Shown one piece after another: positions 46,273 through 55,895 of a stretch of 64,000 bases of DNA. Origin of the DNA: Deefgea tanakiae (GTDB lineage: Bacteria; Pseudomonadota; Gammaproteobacteria; Burkholderiales; Chitinibacteraceae); assembly GCF_019665765.1 (NCBI RefSeq), contig NZ_CP081150.1, forward strand, positions 1,054,001 through 1,118,000, given 5' to 3'. The number at the start of each line of letters is the position of its first letter. The first letter of the stretch is position 1. The notes under the pieces were generated by a model. That model had not been told where the DNA came from and did not search any database. It saw only the letters and a list, made by a program, of their open reading frames with translations. A program made the position numbers and the translations under genes.

Positions 46273-48945
46273 TTATTCAAAGAGCGACCGCCAAGTTGCT
46301 TTGACCGACTCTAATTCAGTACTGATAGCCTCGACTTTGCTGATGTCGAGTTGGGAGCCATTAAGCCTATGGGTGTGTTGCAGCCTCCTTAAGGCTCGGT
46401 AGGCCACTCTGGCGTGCTGGGCGGCTTCATGGCTGATGAGTCCGTGTTTGGCTGCGGTATCCAGTAAGGCGATATTGCCTAAGTTGGCGGTTAGATCTGG
46501 ATGTTGAGCTGAGTATGCCAAAATCAAGAATTGCATAATAAATTCAATATCGACAATCCCACCGCGTAGATGTTTAACATCATTGGGTAGTGCTGGATGC
46601 GTTTCTAGCATTTTTTCCCGCATCGATCTTACTTCTGCGCGTAGTGCAGGGGTGTCACGTTCAAGGCATAGAATTGAATTGCGAATACCTGTAAATTTCT
46701 GCCCGATTTGGATGTCGCCTGTGCAATACCTAGCACGGGTAAGTGCCTGATGCTCCCATACCCAGGCGGCTGTACGCTGATACTGCTCAAATGCCTCCAT
46801 GCTGGATACCAATAATCCTGACGTGCCATTTGGGCGAAGACGTAAATCAATATCGTATAGTTGACCCGCAGACGTCATGCTGGTGAGCCAGTTGACAACT
46901 CGCTTTGCAAAACGCGCATAAATATCGCCAGCGTTGGGGTGTTCGTCTTCGTATAAAAAGACCAAGTCCAGATCCGAAGCATAACCGAGTTCTTTGCCGC
47001 CCAATTTACCGTAACCAATAATGGCAAATTTTGGATGCTCAACATGTTTATTGGGTAAATCGCGCCAGACTTCCTCGACGGCGACCGATAAAATCAAGTC
47101 AGCTAAGTCAGACAGGTGATCGGACAGCGTTTCGAGTGGCAGTAGTTCGGCTAAATCTTGTGAAACAAGCCGGAAAATCTGCGTGTGTTGGAAGTGGCGC
47201 AGGCAATCCATGCGCGCTTCCGTGTCATCATGTAGCGCTTGGATGTCGCTGCGCAGTTGCTCGCCCAGTGCTTTCCAATCGGGCGACTGATGCAAGAGTC
47301 GGAAGTCGAGTAGTTCATCCAATAAAATCGGGTGGCGTGTAAGGTACTCGGAAACCCAGGGGCTGGCGCTGTAGAGACCGGCGAGGCGTTTAAGTGCTTG
47401 CGGGTGTTCCGCCAAAAGGGCGAGGTAAGACTCTCTGCGGCCGATGGCTTCGAGTAAATCCAGTAATCGGGTTAAGGTGAGATCTGGATTGTTAAATTCA
47501 GCGGCAATGATGACTAAAGAAGGCAAAATCGCGTCAAGACGTTGGCGGCAACGATCCGGCATTTGTTTGTATTTACTGCCGTCGTGCAAGGCGTTCAAAC
47601 GACGTTGAATATCGTTAGGGTTTTGAAAGCCGAGTTGACTGAGTCGGCTAGCATCCTCATCCAAATAGTGATCAATATGCGTTTCGGTAACGCCACCATT
47701 GAGGGTGGTTTGCTCGGGAAGGGCGAAAATCTGATCGAATTGTATCGTGACAAAGCTGCGATATTCATCCAGTCTGTGTCTAAAGCTCTCCCAATCATTA
47801 AATCCCATGCTGCTGGCTAGACGGATTTTGTCGTCTGGATTAGTCGGCAGCATTTGGGTTTGCGCGTCATCCAAATACATAATTCGATGTTCGATATTGC
47901 GTAAAAACACATAGGCTTCTTGTAGTTGAGCAACGACATCACTCGGCAAAGTGCCTTGCTGTACGAGTTCATTGAGAACAACTTGCGTTGGGCGTTGCTG
48001 GAGAGCTTTGTTGCGGCCACCGCGAATGAGCTGAAAAACTTGTCCGATAAATTCAATTTCACGAATCCCGCCGGGGCCAAGTTTGACGTTGTCAAAGCGG
48101 TCTTTTCTGGCAACTTCGCGACGAATTTGGCTATGTAATTCGCGCATTGAATGGTACGCGCCGTAATCGAGGTATTTGCGATAAATAAATGGCGTAACTA
48201 AATCCATCAAGCCCTTTGCGTCTCCGCTGAGTGCTCGGCCTTTAATCCATGCGTAACGCTCCCACTCTCGACCTTGGGTGAGTAGGTAATTTTCTAGTGC
48301 GGCAAAGCTTGTTACCAAAGGGCCTGAGTCACCAAATGGCCGTAAGCGCATGTCAACGCGGAACACAAAACCATCGGCCGTGGTGTCGCCAATGATGCGG
48401 ATCAGTTTTTTACCAATTTGTGTAAAGTACTCATGATTGCTAATCGATTTGATGCCATTGGTGTTGCCGTCTTCTGGGTAAACAAAAATTAAATCAATAT
48501 CAGAAGATACATTGAGCTCACGGCCACCTAATTTCCCCATGCCGACGACGATGAGTTCTTGACGTTCGCCGCTCTCTTCGCCTATTGGCTCGCCGAGGCG
48601 TTCATTGGGTTGGCTAAGAAATTCTAAAGCGGTTGTGATTGCGACTTCGGCGAGCTCGCTGGTGGTGGTGACCACTTCATTTAAATCGGAAAGTCCATTG
48701 ATTTCGCGGGTAATGAGTCGCGCCATAACGGTTTGGCGTAGGCTACGTAGGTTTTGGCTGAGTTCTTCTTCATTTTGGCAGTTGCTTGCGTTCAATTGCG
48801 TTAGCATTTGCTCGCGGGTAAATACGTGTGTGGCTTCTTGCGCGGTTCGGGTAGCAAGATGTGGGTGACGCAAAAAGAGATTTTTTAAGTAGCGGCTGTG
48901 TTGTGATGCTGCGTTCACTTGGCGTAACTCGCTCATATCATTCAT
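46273..48945 (-). CDS. glnE: Glutamine synthetase adenylyltransferase/adenylyl-removing enzyme
   Basis: Adds and removes AMP on glutamine synthetase in response to PII and glutamine. About 890 residues with two nucleotidyltransferase domains: VVGMGKLGGRELNVSSDIDLIFVYPE (deadenylylase half) and IIGYGKLGGKELGYASDLDLVFLYE (adenylylase half). Each is followed by DxRLRPxG (MRLRPFGDSGP; LRLRPNGTSG) and a four-helix linker. I chose the ATG at 48945 (MNDMSELRQ). The open frame runs up to 49050, but that extension looks non-coding. A second ATG is at 48936. Confidence 0.94.
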   Translation of the reverse strand: MNDMSELRQVNAASQHSRYLKNLFLRHPHLATRTAQEATHVFTREQMLTQLNASNCQNEEELSQNLRSLRQTVMARLITREINGLSDLNEVVTTTSELAEVAITTALEFLSQPNERLGEPIGEESGERQELIVVGMGKLGGRELNVSSDIDLIFVYPEDGNTNGIKSISNHEYFTQIGKKLIRIIGDTTADGFVFRVDMRLRPFGDSGPLVTSFAALENYLLTQGREWERYAWIKGRALSGDAKGLMDLVTPFIYRKYLDYGAYHSMRELHSQIRREVARKDRFDNVKLGPGGIREIEFIGQVFQLIRGGRNKALQQRPTQVVLNELVQQGTLPSDVVAQLQEAYVFLRNIEHRIMYLDDAQTQMLPTNPDDKIRLASSMGFNDWESFRHRLDEYRSFVTIQFDQIFALPEQTTLNGGVTETHIDHYLDEDASRLSQLGFQNPNDIQRRLNALHDGSKYKQMPDRCRQRLDAILPSLVIIAAEFNNPDLTLTRLLDLLEAIGRRESYLALLAEHPQALKRLAGLYSASPWVSEYLTRHPILLDELLDFRLLHQSPDWKALGEQLRSDIQALHDDTEARMDCLRHFQHTQIFRLVSQDLAELLPLETLSDHLSDLADLILSVAVEEVWRDLPNKHVEHPKFAIIGYGKLGGKELGYASDLDLVFLYEDEHPNAGDIYARFAKRVVNWLTSMTSAGQLYDIDLRLRPNGTSGLLVSSMEAFEQYQRTAAWVWEHQALTRARYCTGDIQIGQKFTGIRNSILCLERDTPALRAEVRSMREKMLETHPALPNDVKHLRGGIVDIEFIMQFLILAYSAQHPDLTANLGNIALLDTAAKHGLISHEAAQHARVAYRALRRLQHTHRLNGSQLDISKVEAISTELESVKATWRSLFE

Positions 48946-49155
48946 CTTTTGTGCTCTTGGTGTTGGTGTATTTAAATGGTTGCAGTTTTCAGTGCTTCTT
49001 GCTTTGTGGTGGTGATTCACTTTGATGCAAAAAAGCCATTCTATGCGCAATTTCGCGATCGAAACAGGGTAAAATAGTCGACTTTCTGTCGTGTCATTAC
49101 CCTAGCATGGCCTGGCTTTTTTGGGGGCTCCCCTTGTCAAACATGGACGTTTTTA

Positions 49156-52100
49156 GTGCGCCGTATCAAATTAGCCCTATTTCATCTGCCTACTTGGCTA
49201 TTTCGTTGGTTCAAACGAATTTTAATCGGATTGTTGCTGATCTTTGTAATTTTAGCTGCCGCTTGGCAGTTTTGGTTTGCACCGCGGCTAAATGACTATC
49301 GACCACTTATTGTGGAGCAGTTGCAAAAGGCGACTGGCTCGACCGTATCGATCGGTGAAATTGATGGTGGTTGGCACAGGTTTCAGCCGAGCATTGCCTT
49401 CACGCAGTTTGCGATGGGCGCTAATCTGGCATCGCCTGATTTGGTTTTTCAAAAACTTGAAGCAACGGTATCGATTTGGACTTTGCTGCGCGGAGAATTG
49501 CACTTTAATCAAATCCGTTTGCAATCACCCGTATTGGATATTAGTCGTACTGCGAACGGTGCTTGGCAAATTGGTGGCATGACGATTTCAAGCCAGGGCT
49601 CTGGAGATCATCGAGTTTTCAATTGGTTTCTATCGCAAGGTGAAATGGTCATTGATCGAGGAACTCTACGCTTTCGCGATGAGCAGGGGCAATACCCCGA
49701 TTTGGATTTGACTGAGCTTGATTTTGTAACGGATCAGTTTTTTGCTGCGCATCGCTTTGAGCTCGCTTTTACTCCCCCTGTCTCGGTTGGCCCTCGAATT
49801 AATATGCAAGGCCGGTTTCAGGGGCGTGATGTTGCTGAGTTATTGCAAGGGTCGGGTTGGTTTAAGGCACAGGTGCCAGAAACGAATTTATCCAAATTGA
49901 TGCCTTGGGTGGTGGGCCTGCCCCTGTACGAATTTAAGCAAGGGCAAGGCAAGGTCAATCTACGGCTTGAGTTTGCCAATAAACGCTTAGAGTCCCTAGA
50001 GGCTGATCTTGGTATTAAAAACTGGATTTTGCGCTCAAAAAATACCCCTGCTACGTATGATCTGCCCCTCTTTGATGGGTCTGTGTTTTGGACTGATACA
50101 TCAAAGGGGCAAACACTTAAGGTCGAAGGTCGCCGGATTGTGTCCAGTAGCGGTCCTTTGTGTGAGACCTGTACCTTAAATTATACCCAGACCCCAAGTG
50201 GTTCAACGCTGTCCTTGAAACAGTGGCAATTGTCGGGTTTGAATGTGTATTTACCGCATCTGAAGCCAGTGGCTAATGGGCTTGGGGAGCGTATTTCACA
50301 AGGGGATTTTTCGGGCTTGCTTCGGAATGCTAATTTAAGTTGGCAAGGTAAGTGGTCGGAGCCAAAGTTTGTCCAAAGTGATTTTAATTTTGAAAATTTC
50401 AAAGCGATTCATCCCGAGTTGAGTATCGGTCCGCTCAATGTATCCGCACAAATCCAAGAAGGCGGTGGGCGTATTGATTTGGGCGGTCAAAACGTGCTTT
50501 TTAACCTTCCAGCCCAATTTGTTGACCCGATTATTTTTGCAGAGGCGCATACGCGCTTGGAGTGGTTTAAAAACGCCAAGCAATGGCAGTTTGATCTTGT
50601 CGATTTATCGTTGATGAATCCTTCTCTGCAGTTGAAAATAAAGGCAAACTATCAGGGGCCCGCTTCTGGCTTAGGTAAAGTGAAGTTGTCGGGTGATTTT
50701 GCGCATCTTTCTGCCAATCAAGTTTATCGCTACTTGCCGCGGATTTTGGGTGATGAGGTTTTGCTTTGGTTGCAAGAGGCGTTGCTGGCGGGTCGTGCGA
50801 GCGACGGCAAAATCCTATGGCAGGGCGATGTTGCGGGCTTTCCGTATACCAAGGGCAGTAAAGATGAGTCACGCGGTCGTTTTGCGATTGAAGCAAAAGC
50901 ACACGATGTCACTTTAAACTATGTGTCAGGCTGGCCGCAGATAGAGAAAATTAATGGCAAGCTGGCGTTTGAAGGTTTGGCGATGGATATCAAAGCCAAC
51001 TCTGGAGTTATTTCTAAAACTCAGCTGAGCGATGTATCGGTGCTGATTCCAAACCTAGAGATCGATCAGCATGTGTTGGTTGAAGGTAAAGTCACTGGTA
51101 AAACCAGCGATTTTCTTGATTTCGTCGCCAATAGCCCCGTCAAAGAAAGCACCAACGGCTTTTTAGATACATTAACTGCTCAAGGTAGTGGGCAGCTGGG
51201 TTTGAAGTTGGATTTACCCATCCAAAATATCAATGCCACGAAAGTTGCAGGGTCTTATCAATTTAAGCAAAATCAGCTTGATTTTGGTGGCGCAATTCCT
51301 TTATTAAACGCAGCGAATGGTCGAGTTGAGTTTACTGAAAATATGCTTAAAATTCCAAGCGCCGAAGCGCGCGCTTTGGGTGGCAGTGTGAGGATGTTGG
51401 GTGTTAATGATGCAAGTGGAGCACTGATCTTGACCCTCAACGGTGATGCCGCCATGGCTGATATTGCCAAAGAATACTTACCCCCAATGCAGAACAATAT
51501 TTCTGGGCAGGCTAAATACCAAGCACAGTTAAAAATTGAGCCTAAGCAATTTGACTTAACCCTTAAGAGTGATTTATTAGGGGCGAAAGTGATCTTGCCA
51601 GAGCCTCTTGGTAAAACACCTGAGTTGGTACGTCCTTTGCTGGTCAAGGCGGGGGGTAATGCACAGCAAACGCATTTGGATTTTAGTGTTGGTGAACTAT
51701 TGAACGGTCGCATGCAAACCAATCATGCCGGGGCTGATCCGCTGCAGCAAATTGGTGTGCATTTGGGGCGTGGTGCGGCAATGATGCCTAGTGATGGAAT
51801 TTTACTCACCGGCTCTTGGCCTCGTTTGAATGTCGATGATTGGCTAAAACTAAGTGAAGAGCTCTCTACGCAAGGTTCGTCGGGTTTGCCGTTTATACAG
51901 ATTAAGCAGCTCAGTTTTGCGCAGGTGACTGCGTGGGGTCGGGTGCTGAATAATTTTAATTTGAATGCAAAGTTAGATGGGCCTAAGTTCGAGTTTGATG
52001 TGGATACCAAAGAATTAAAAGGGCAGATTAATTGGGATGCGAATAAGCGACGTGTCGATGCGAACCTTGAAAAAATGTGGCTGCCTCTTGCAACGATAAA

Positions 52101-52962
52101 ATCGATAGAGCGAGCAAGAAATACGGGAGATGTTCAAGCAAGTGCACTGGATACACCGAGTGCGTGGCCCTTAGTCAATTTAGCGGTGAAGGATTTTCGC
52201 TACCAAAAAGTGGAGCTCGGTCAGCTCAATGTAACTGCAGTGCCGCAATCCGATGCTTTGGCGATTGAGCAGCTGGAGCTTAAAAACAGCGATGGCAAAT
52301 TTGAATTGGCAGGGATGTGGACGCAGCGCGATGGCAAAAATATGACGGCTGGTAAAGTCGAAGTTACTTCGCCTAGCGCTGGCCGATTGTTGACGCGCTT
52401 TGGTTATCCAGAGGCGATGAAATCAGCCCCCTTGCATTTTGCGGGTGATGCTAATTGGCAAGGGGTGCCTTGGGCGCCGAAGCTTGATTCAATGCAGGGT
52501 CAATTTAAAATCGATGTGGGTGCCGGTCAATTTGTGCAGGTTGATCCCGGTGTAGGGCGTTTCCTGACTGTGATTAATCTGCAGGCTATTCCGCGACGAC
52601 TCAAGTTAGATTTTGATGATGTGATTTCGCAAGGATTTGCGTTTGATCGCATTTCTGGCGATGCGCAGATGGCGCTTGGGGTGGCAAAAACCAAAAATCT
52701 ACTGATTGATGCACCTGCTGCTAAAGTTCGATTCCAAGGCGATGCGAATTTTGTCGCGGGTACACAAAATATTGTCGTTAAAATTATTCCTGCCGTTGCC
52801 GATACCGTAGCACTCGGCGTCGCGGTGATTAATCCAATTGCTGGCTTGGCGACGTTTGCGGCGCAAAGATTATTTGATCAAGATGTGGTCGGTCAATTGG
52901 TGGCTTTTGAATATCTGATCGATGGTACGATGCGTGATCCGCAGGTAAAAAAAATAAACTGA
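49156..52962 (+). CDS. yhdP: YhdP family AsmA-like protein
   Basis: Large envelope protein; in E. coli YhdP spans the periplasm and moves phospholipid to the outer membrane together with TamB and YdbH. 1268 residues: short basic N-terminus, one membrane anchor (about 20-43), then a very long beta-rich periplasmic region made of repeated AsmA/DUF3971-type strands. The end matches the AsmA-like C-terminal domain (GVGRFLTVINLQAIPRRLKLDF and a final IDGTMRDPQVKKI). The start is GTG at 49156. The 210-base spacer to the divergent glnE shows no clear site. Confidence 0.9.
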   Translation: MRRIKLALFHLPTWLFRWFKRILIGLLLIFVILAAAWQFWFAPRLNDYRPLIVEQLQKATGSTVSIGEIDGGWHRFQPSIAFTQFAMGANLASPDLVFQKLEATVSIWTLLRGELHFNQIRLQSPVLDISRTANGAWQIGGMTISSQGSGDHRVFNWFLSQGEMVIDRGTLRFRDEQGQYPDLDLTELDFVTDQFFAAHRFELAFTPPVSVGPRINMQGRFQGRDVAELLQGSGWFKAQVPETNLSKLMPWVVGLPLYEFKQGQGKVNLRLEFANKRLESLEADLGIKNWILRSKNTPATYDLPLFDGSVFWTDTSKGQTLKVEGRRIVSSSGPLCETCTLNYTQTPSGSTLSLKQWQLSGLNVYLPHLKPVANGLGERISQGDFSGLLRNANLSWQGKWSEPKFVQSDFNFENFKAIHPELSIGPLNVSAQIQEGGGRIDLGGQNVLFNLPAQFVDPIIFAEAHTRLEWFKNAKQWQFDLVDLSLMNPSLQLKIKANYQGPASGLGKVKLSGDFAHLSANQVYRYLPRILGDEVLLWLQEALLAGRASDGKILWQGDVAGFPYTKGSKDESRGRFAIEAKAHDVTLNYVSGWPQIEKINGKLAFEGLAMDIKANSGVISKTQLSDVSVLIPNLEIDQHVLVEGKVTGKTSDFLDFVANSPVKESTNGFLDTLTAQGSGQLGLKLDLPIQNINATKVAGSYQFKQNQLDFGGAIPLLNAANGRVEFTENMLKIPSAEARALGGSVRMLGVNDASGALILTLNGDAAMADIAKEYLPPMQNNISGQAKYQAQLKIEPKQFDLTLKSDLLGAKVILPEPLGKTPELVRPLLVKAGGNAQQTHLDFSVGELLNGRMQTNHAGADPLQQIGVHLGRGAAMMPSDGILLTGSWPRLNVDDWLKLSEELSTQGSSGLPFIQIKQLSFAQVTAWGRVLNNFNLNAKLDGPKFEFDVDTKELKGQINWDANKRRVDANLEKMWLPLATIKSIERARNTGDVQASALDTPSAWPLVNLAVKDFRYQKVELGQLNVTAVPQSDALAIEQLELKNSDGKFELAGMWTQRDGKNMTAGKVEVTSPSAGRLLTRFGYPEAMKSAPLHFAGDANWQGVPWAPKLDSMQGQFKIDVGAGQFVQVDPGVGRFLTVINLQAIPRRLKLDFDDVISQGFAFDRISGDAQMALGVAKTKNLLIDAPAAKVRFQGDANFVAGTQNIVVKIIPAVADTVALGVAVINPIAGLATFAAQRLFDQDVVGQLVAFEYLIDGTMRDPQVKKIN

Positions 52963-52963
52963 T

Positions 52964-53008
52964 GTATGGTGCTATAACCATTATTTATCAATTGCTTTAG
53001 AGGTATAC
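52964..53008 (-). repeat. 45-base GTAT...ATAC repeat, copy 7
   Basis: Starts one base after the yhdP stop and ends 14 bases before the nitrilase start. The minus strand reads TCTAAAGCAATT at bases 8-19, a diverged core. The arms pair partly if G:U is allowed. Confidence 0.65.
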
Positions 53009-53022
53009 CCAAAGGAAGTGCA

Positions 53023-53829
53023 ATGCAGTCGATTACCGTTGCCGCTATTCAGATGGTTTCCACGCCATTGGTTGCGCAAAATCTAGCCGTGGCGAGGCAC
53101 TTAATTGCAGAGGCCGCTCAAGCTGGTGCGCAATTGATTGTCTTGCCTGAGTATTTTGCGATCATGGGGCAGCAAGATACGGATAAATTGGCAGTGCAAG
53201 AAGTGTTTGGTGTAGGTCCTTTACAAGACTTTCTTGCGCAAGCTGCTCGCGAGTTTGGTATTTGGTTGGTTGGCGGTACGATCCCGCTACGCTCGGAGTT
53301 GCCAGATCGGGTGATGAATTCATCTTTGGTGTTTAATCCGCATGGTGAGTGTGTCGCTCGCTACGATAAAATTCATTTGTTCGGCTTTGATAATGGCGTT
53401 GAGCGTTTTTGTGAGAGCGATACCATTGCACCCGGTACTCAAGTGGTCACGTTCGATACGCCATTTGGTCGTGTTGGCTTAGCCGTTTGTTACGATTTGC
53501 GCTTTCCTGAGTTGTTTCGTAGTGTGGGTGAAGTCGATATTTGGTTGTTGCCGGCGGCATTTACTGCGACAACAGGTCGTGCGCATTGGGAGGTATTGCT
53601 GCGAGCGAGAGCCATTGAAAATCAATGCTTTGTGATCGCCCCCAATCAAGGTGGGGTGCACCCCACTGGGCGAGAAACATTTGGGCATAGCATCATCATT
53701 GATCCATGGGGTAAGGTGCTGTCTTGCCTACCGGAGGGAGAAGGAGTGGTGCTCGCTGAGTTAAAGGCTAGCCAGTTGACTCGGGTTCGCAGTACCTTGC
53801 CAGCATTGACGCATCGAATATTTAAATAA
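53023..53829 (+). CDS. Carbon-nitrogen hydrolase (Nit1/YbeM type amidase)
   Basis: Nitrilase-fold amidase of 268 residues with the catalytic triad Glu (LIVLPEYF, near 43), Lys (RYDKIHLFGFD, near 113) and Cys (GLAVCYDLRFPELFR, near 149). The sequence around the cysteine and the HPTGRETFGHS loop fit the Nit1 branch, whose bacterial members hydrolyse deaminated glutathione. It lies between yhdP and tldD, an order also seen in other betaproteobacteria. The exact substrate is inference. Confidence 0.88.
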   Translation: MQSITVAAIQMVSTPLVAQNLAVARHLIAEAAQAGAQLIVLPEYFAIMGQQDTDKLAVQEVFGVGPLQDFLAQAAREFGIWLVGGTIPLRSELPDRVMNSSLVFNPHGECVARYDKIHLFGFDNGVERFCESDTIAPGTQVVTFDTPFGRVGLAVCYDLRFPELFRSVGEVDIWLLPAAFTATTGRAHWEVLLRARAIENQCFVIAPNQGGVHPTGRETFGHSIIIDPWGKVLSCLPEGEGVVLAELKASQLTRVRSTLPALTHRIFK

Positions 53830-53942
53830 GCTGTGTTCTAATGAGTGGATATTCTTGCTCTACAGCCTCGCTTTGTTGTTTTTCGGCTTTGCGCTCGGTA
53901 TGAAAAGTTATGTACCATGACTTACCTTTCTAAATTGAAAAA

Positions 53943-55394
53943 GTGAATTCCTTCATGACCGTTTTTGCCCTGGCTGAACAGCAATTATTAACGCCCTTTC
54001 ATTTGGATGAAGCCGCGATCGGTCAGGTCTTTGCCGACATCATGACGCATGAAATTGATTATGCCGATTTATATTTTCAGTACAGCCGTTCTGAAGCGTG
54101 GAGCTTGGACGAGGGTATTGTGAAATCGGGGAGTTTTAGCATCGACCAAGGTGTGGGTGTTCGCGCGATTCAAGGTGAAAAAACGGCGTTTGCCTATTCG
54201 GATGACATAAGTTTGCCAGCATTAAAGCAAGCCGCGCACGCAACGCGCGCGATTGGTCGTCAAGGTGGGCAGGGTGTCGCTGCGAACATTACAAAGCAAA
54301 AAGGTCGTCAGCTCTATACCCCGATTGATCCAATTGCAAGTCTCAATGAAGCGGCGAAAGTCGCTATGTTGGAAAAAATTGAACAATTGGCGCGCAGCAT
54401 TGATCCCCGTGTAGTGCAAGTGATGGCGAGTCTGGCGAGTGAATATGAGGTCATCTATATCGCCCGTCATGATGGTCATCGCGCCGCCGATGTACGCCCG
54501 CTGGTGCGTTTGTCGATTAATGTCATTATCGAAGCCAACGGCAAGCGCGAGCAAGGCAGCGCCGGTGGTGGCGGTCGTTTTGATTATGCTTATTTCACTG
54601 ATATGGTCTTGTTGGATTATGCCAAAAAGGCTGTTGATCAAGCGGTACTCAATTTAGATGCACGCCCAGCGCCTGCTGGCGAAATGACGGTGGTGCTTGG
54701 TAATGGTTGGCCAGGTATTTTGCTGCATGAAGCGATTGGTCATGGTTTGGAGGGGGATTTTAATCGCAAAGGTAGCTCGGCTTTTGCAGGCAAGATCGGT
54801 CAGCGGGTTGCCGCCAAAGGCGTGACGGTGGTTGATGATGGGACGATTAACGATCGCCGTGGTTCGCTCAATATCGATGACGAAGGTAACCCCACTCAGC
54901 GCACTGTACTGATTGAAGATGGTATTTTGCAGGGCTATTTGCAAGACAGCTTAAATGCTCGATTGATGGGGATGCCTGTGACAGGCAATGGCCGTCGTGA
55001 AAGCTACGCGCACATTACGATGCCACGCATGACTAATACGCTGATGGAAAATGGCGATAAAGATCCGCAAGAAATTATTTCATCGATCAAACGCGGTCTG
55101 TATGCAGTGAATTTTGGTGGTGGTCAGGTTGATATTACCAGCGGTAAGTTTGTGTTTTCTGCGGCGGAAGCGTGGTGGGTTGAAGACGGTAAAATGATGT
55201 ATCCGGTGAAAGGCGCAACTTTGATTGGAAACGGCCCCGATGTACTCACTAAAGTATCGATGCTGGGTAATGATTTGGCTTTGGATCCCGGTGTAGGGAC
55301 GTGCGGTAAAGATGGGCAAAGTGTTCCGGTTGGTGTGGGGCAACCAACGATGCGGATTGATGGTGGTTTGACTGTAGGTGGTACGGGTAATTAA
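53943..55394 (+). CDS. tldD: Metalloprotease TldD
   Basis: Zinc protease that with TldE (PmbA) degrades unfolded peptides and matures some ribosomal peptides. 483 residues with the HExxxH zinc motif in LLHEAIGHGLEGD near residue 260 and SIDQGVGVRAIQGEKTAFAY near the N-terminus. GKDGQSVPVGVGQP lies near the end. GTG at 53943 is used here; an ATG at 53955 gives a product four residues shorter and is almost as likely. The partner tldE/pmbA is not in the window. A GNAT gene starts two bases after the stop. Confidence 0.95.
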   Translation: MNSFMTVFALAEQQLLTPFHLDEAAIGQVFADIMTHEIDYADLYFQYSRSEAWSLDEGIVKSGSFSIDQGVGVRAIQGEKTAFAYSDDISLPALKQAAHATRAIGRQGGQGVAANITKQKGRQLYTPIDPIASLNEAAKVAMLEKIEQLARSIDPRVVQVMASLASEYEVIYIARHDGHRAADVRPLVRLSINVIIEANGKREQGSAGGGGRFDYAYFTDMVLLDYAKKAVDQAVLNLDARPAPAGEMTVVLGNGWPGILLHEAIGHGLEGDFNRKGSSAFAGKIGQRVAAKGVTVVDDGTINDRRGSLNIDDEGNPTQRTVLIEDGILQGYLQDSLNARLMGMPVTGNGRRESYAHITMPRMTNTLMENGDKDPQEIISSIKRGLYAVNFGGGQVDITSGKFVFSAAEAWWVEDGKMMYPVKGATLIGNGPDVLTKVSMLGNDLALDPGVGTCGKDGQSVPVGVGQPTMRIDGGLTVGGTGN

Positions 55395-55396
55395 CG

Positions 55397-55840
55397 ATGG
55401 CGTTGGAAGTCAGAAAAATTGAGTCGAGTGAATACGAGCGCGTGGCCGAAGTGGTCAATAGCTCGTTTCAGCATTTGGCCGTGCAATATCAATCCCTCAA
55501 AGGGATTGCTACATTTACTCAGTATTCAAGTTCTGGCGCTATTGCAGAGCGGGATTTGGCTGGTGCGACGACCTATGTGGCACTCATCCAAAATATCATT
55601 ATTGGGATGTTGCAGGTGAGCGATGGCAATCATATCGCCATGCTGTTTGTGTTACCTGAGCTACAAAGTCGCGGTGTTGGTCGCGCTTTGGTGAAGGGTG
55701 CGGATGCTCAGAGCGGTCTAAAAACAGTGAATGCGAGTGTAAATAGTGTAATGGCTTATATGCGCTATGGCTTTATGCCCTGCGGTGCAGATCAGGTTGC
55801 GCCCGATGGTATTCGCTTTGTTCCGATGAAGCGGTCTTAG
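55397..55840 (+). CDS. GNAT family N-acetyltransferase
   Basis: 147 residues of the GNAT fold. The acetyl-CoA binding motif A is visible as IAMLFVLPELQSRGVGRALVK near residues 75-95, and motif B as VNSVMAYMRYGFMPCG near 116-131. The substrate is unknown. It starts two bases after the tldD stop and is probably co-translated. Confidence 0.85.
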   Translation: MALEVRKIESSEYERVAEVVNSSFQHLAVQYQSLKGIATFTQYSSSGAIAERDLAGATTYVALIQNIIIGMLQVSDGNHIAMLFVLPELQSRGVGRALVKGADAQSGLKTVNASVNSVMAYMRYGFMPCGADQVAPDGIRFVPMKRS

Positions 55841-55847
55841 TGGTGTG

Positions 55848-55892
55848 GTATAGGCTTGTAGATTCGATTATTTAATGTCTGCAGGCCGATAC
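55848..55892 (-). repeat. 45-base GTAT...ATAC repeat, copy 8
   Basis: Lies between converging genes: seven bases after the GNAT stop and three bases from the HDOD stop. Fourteen of the outer 15 positions pair, two as G:U. The minus strand carries CCTGCAGACATT at bases 8-19. Confidence 0.83.
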
Positions 55893-55895
55893 CTA

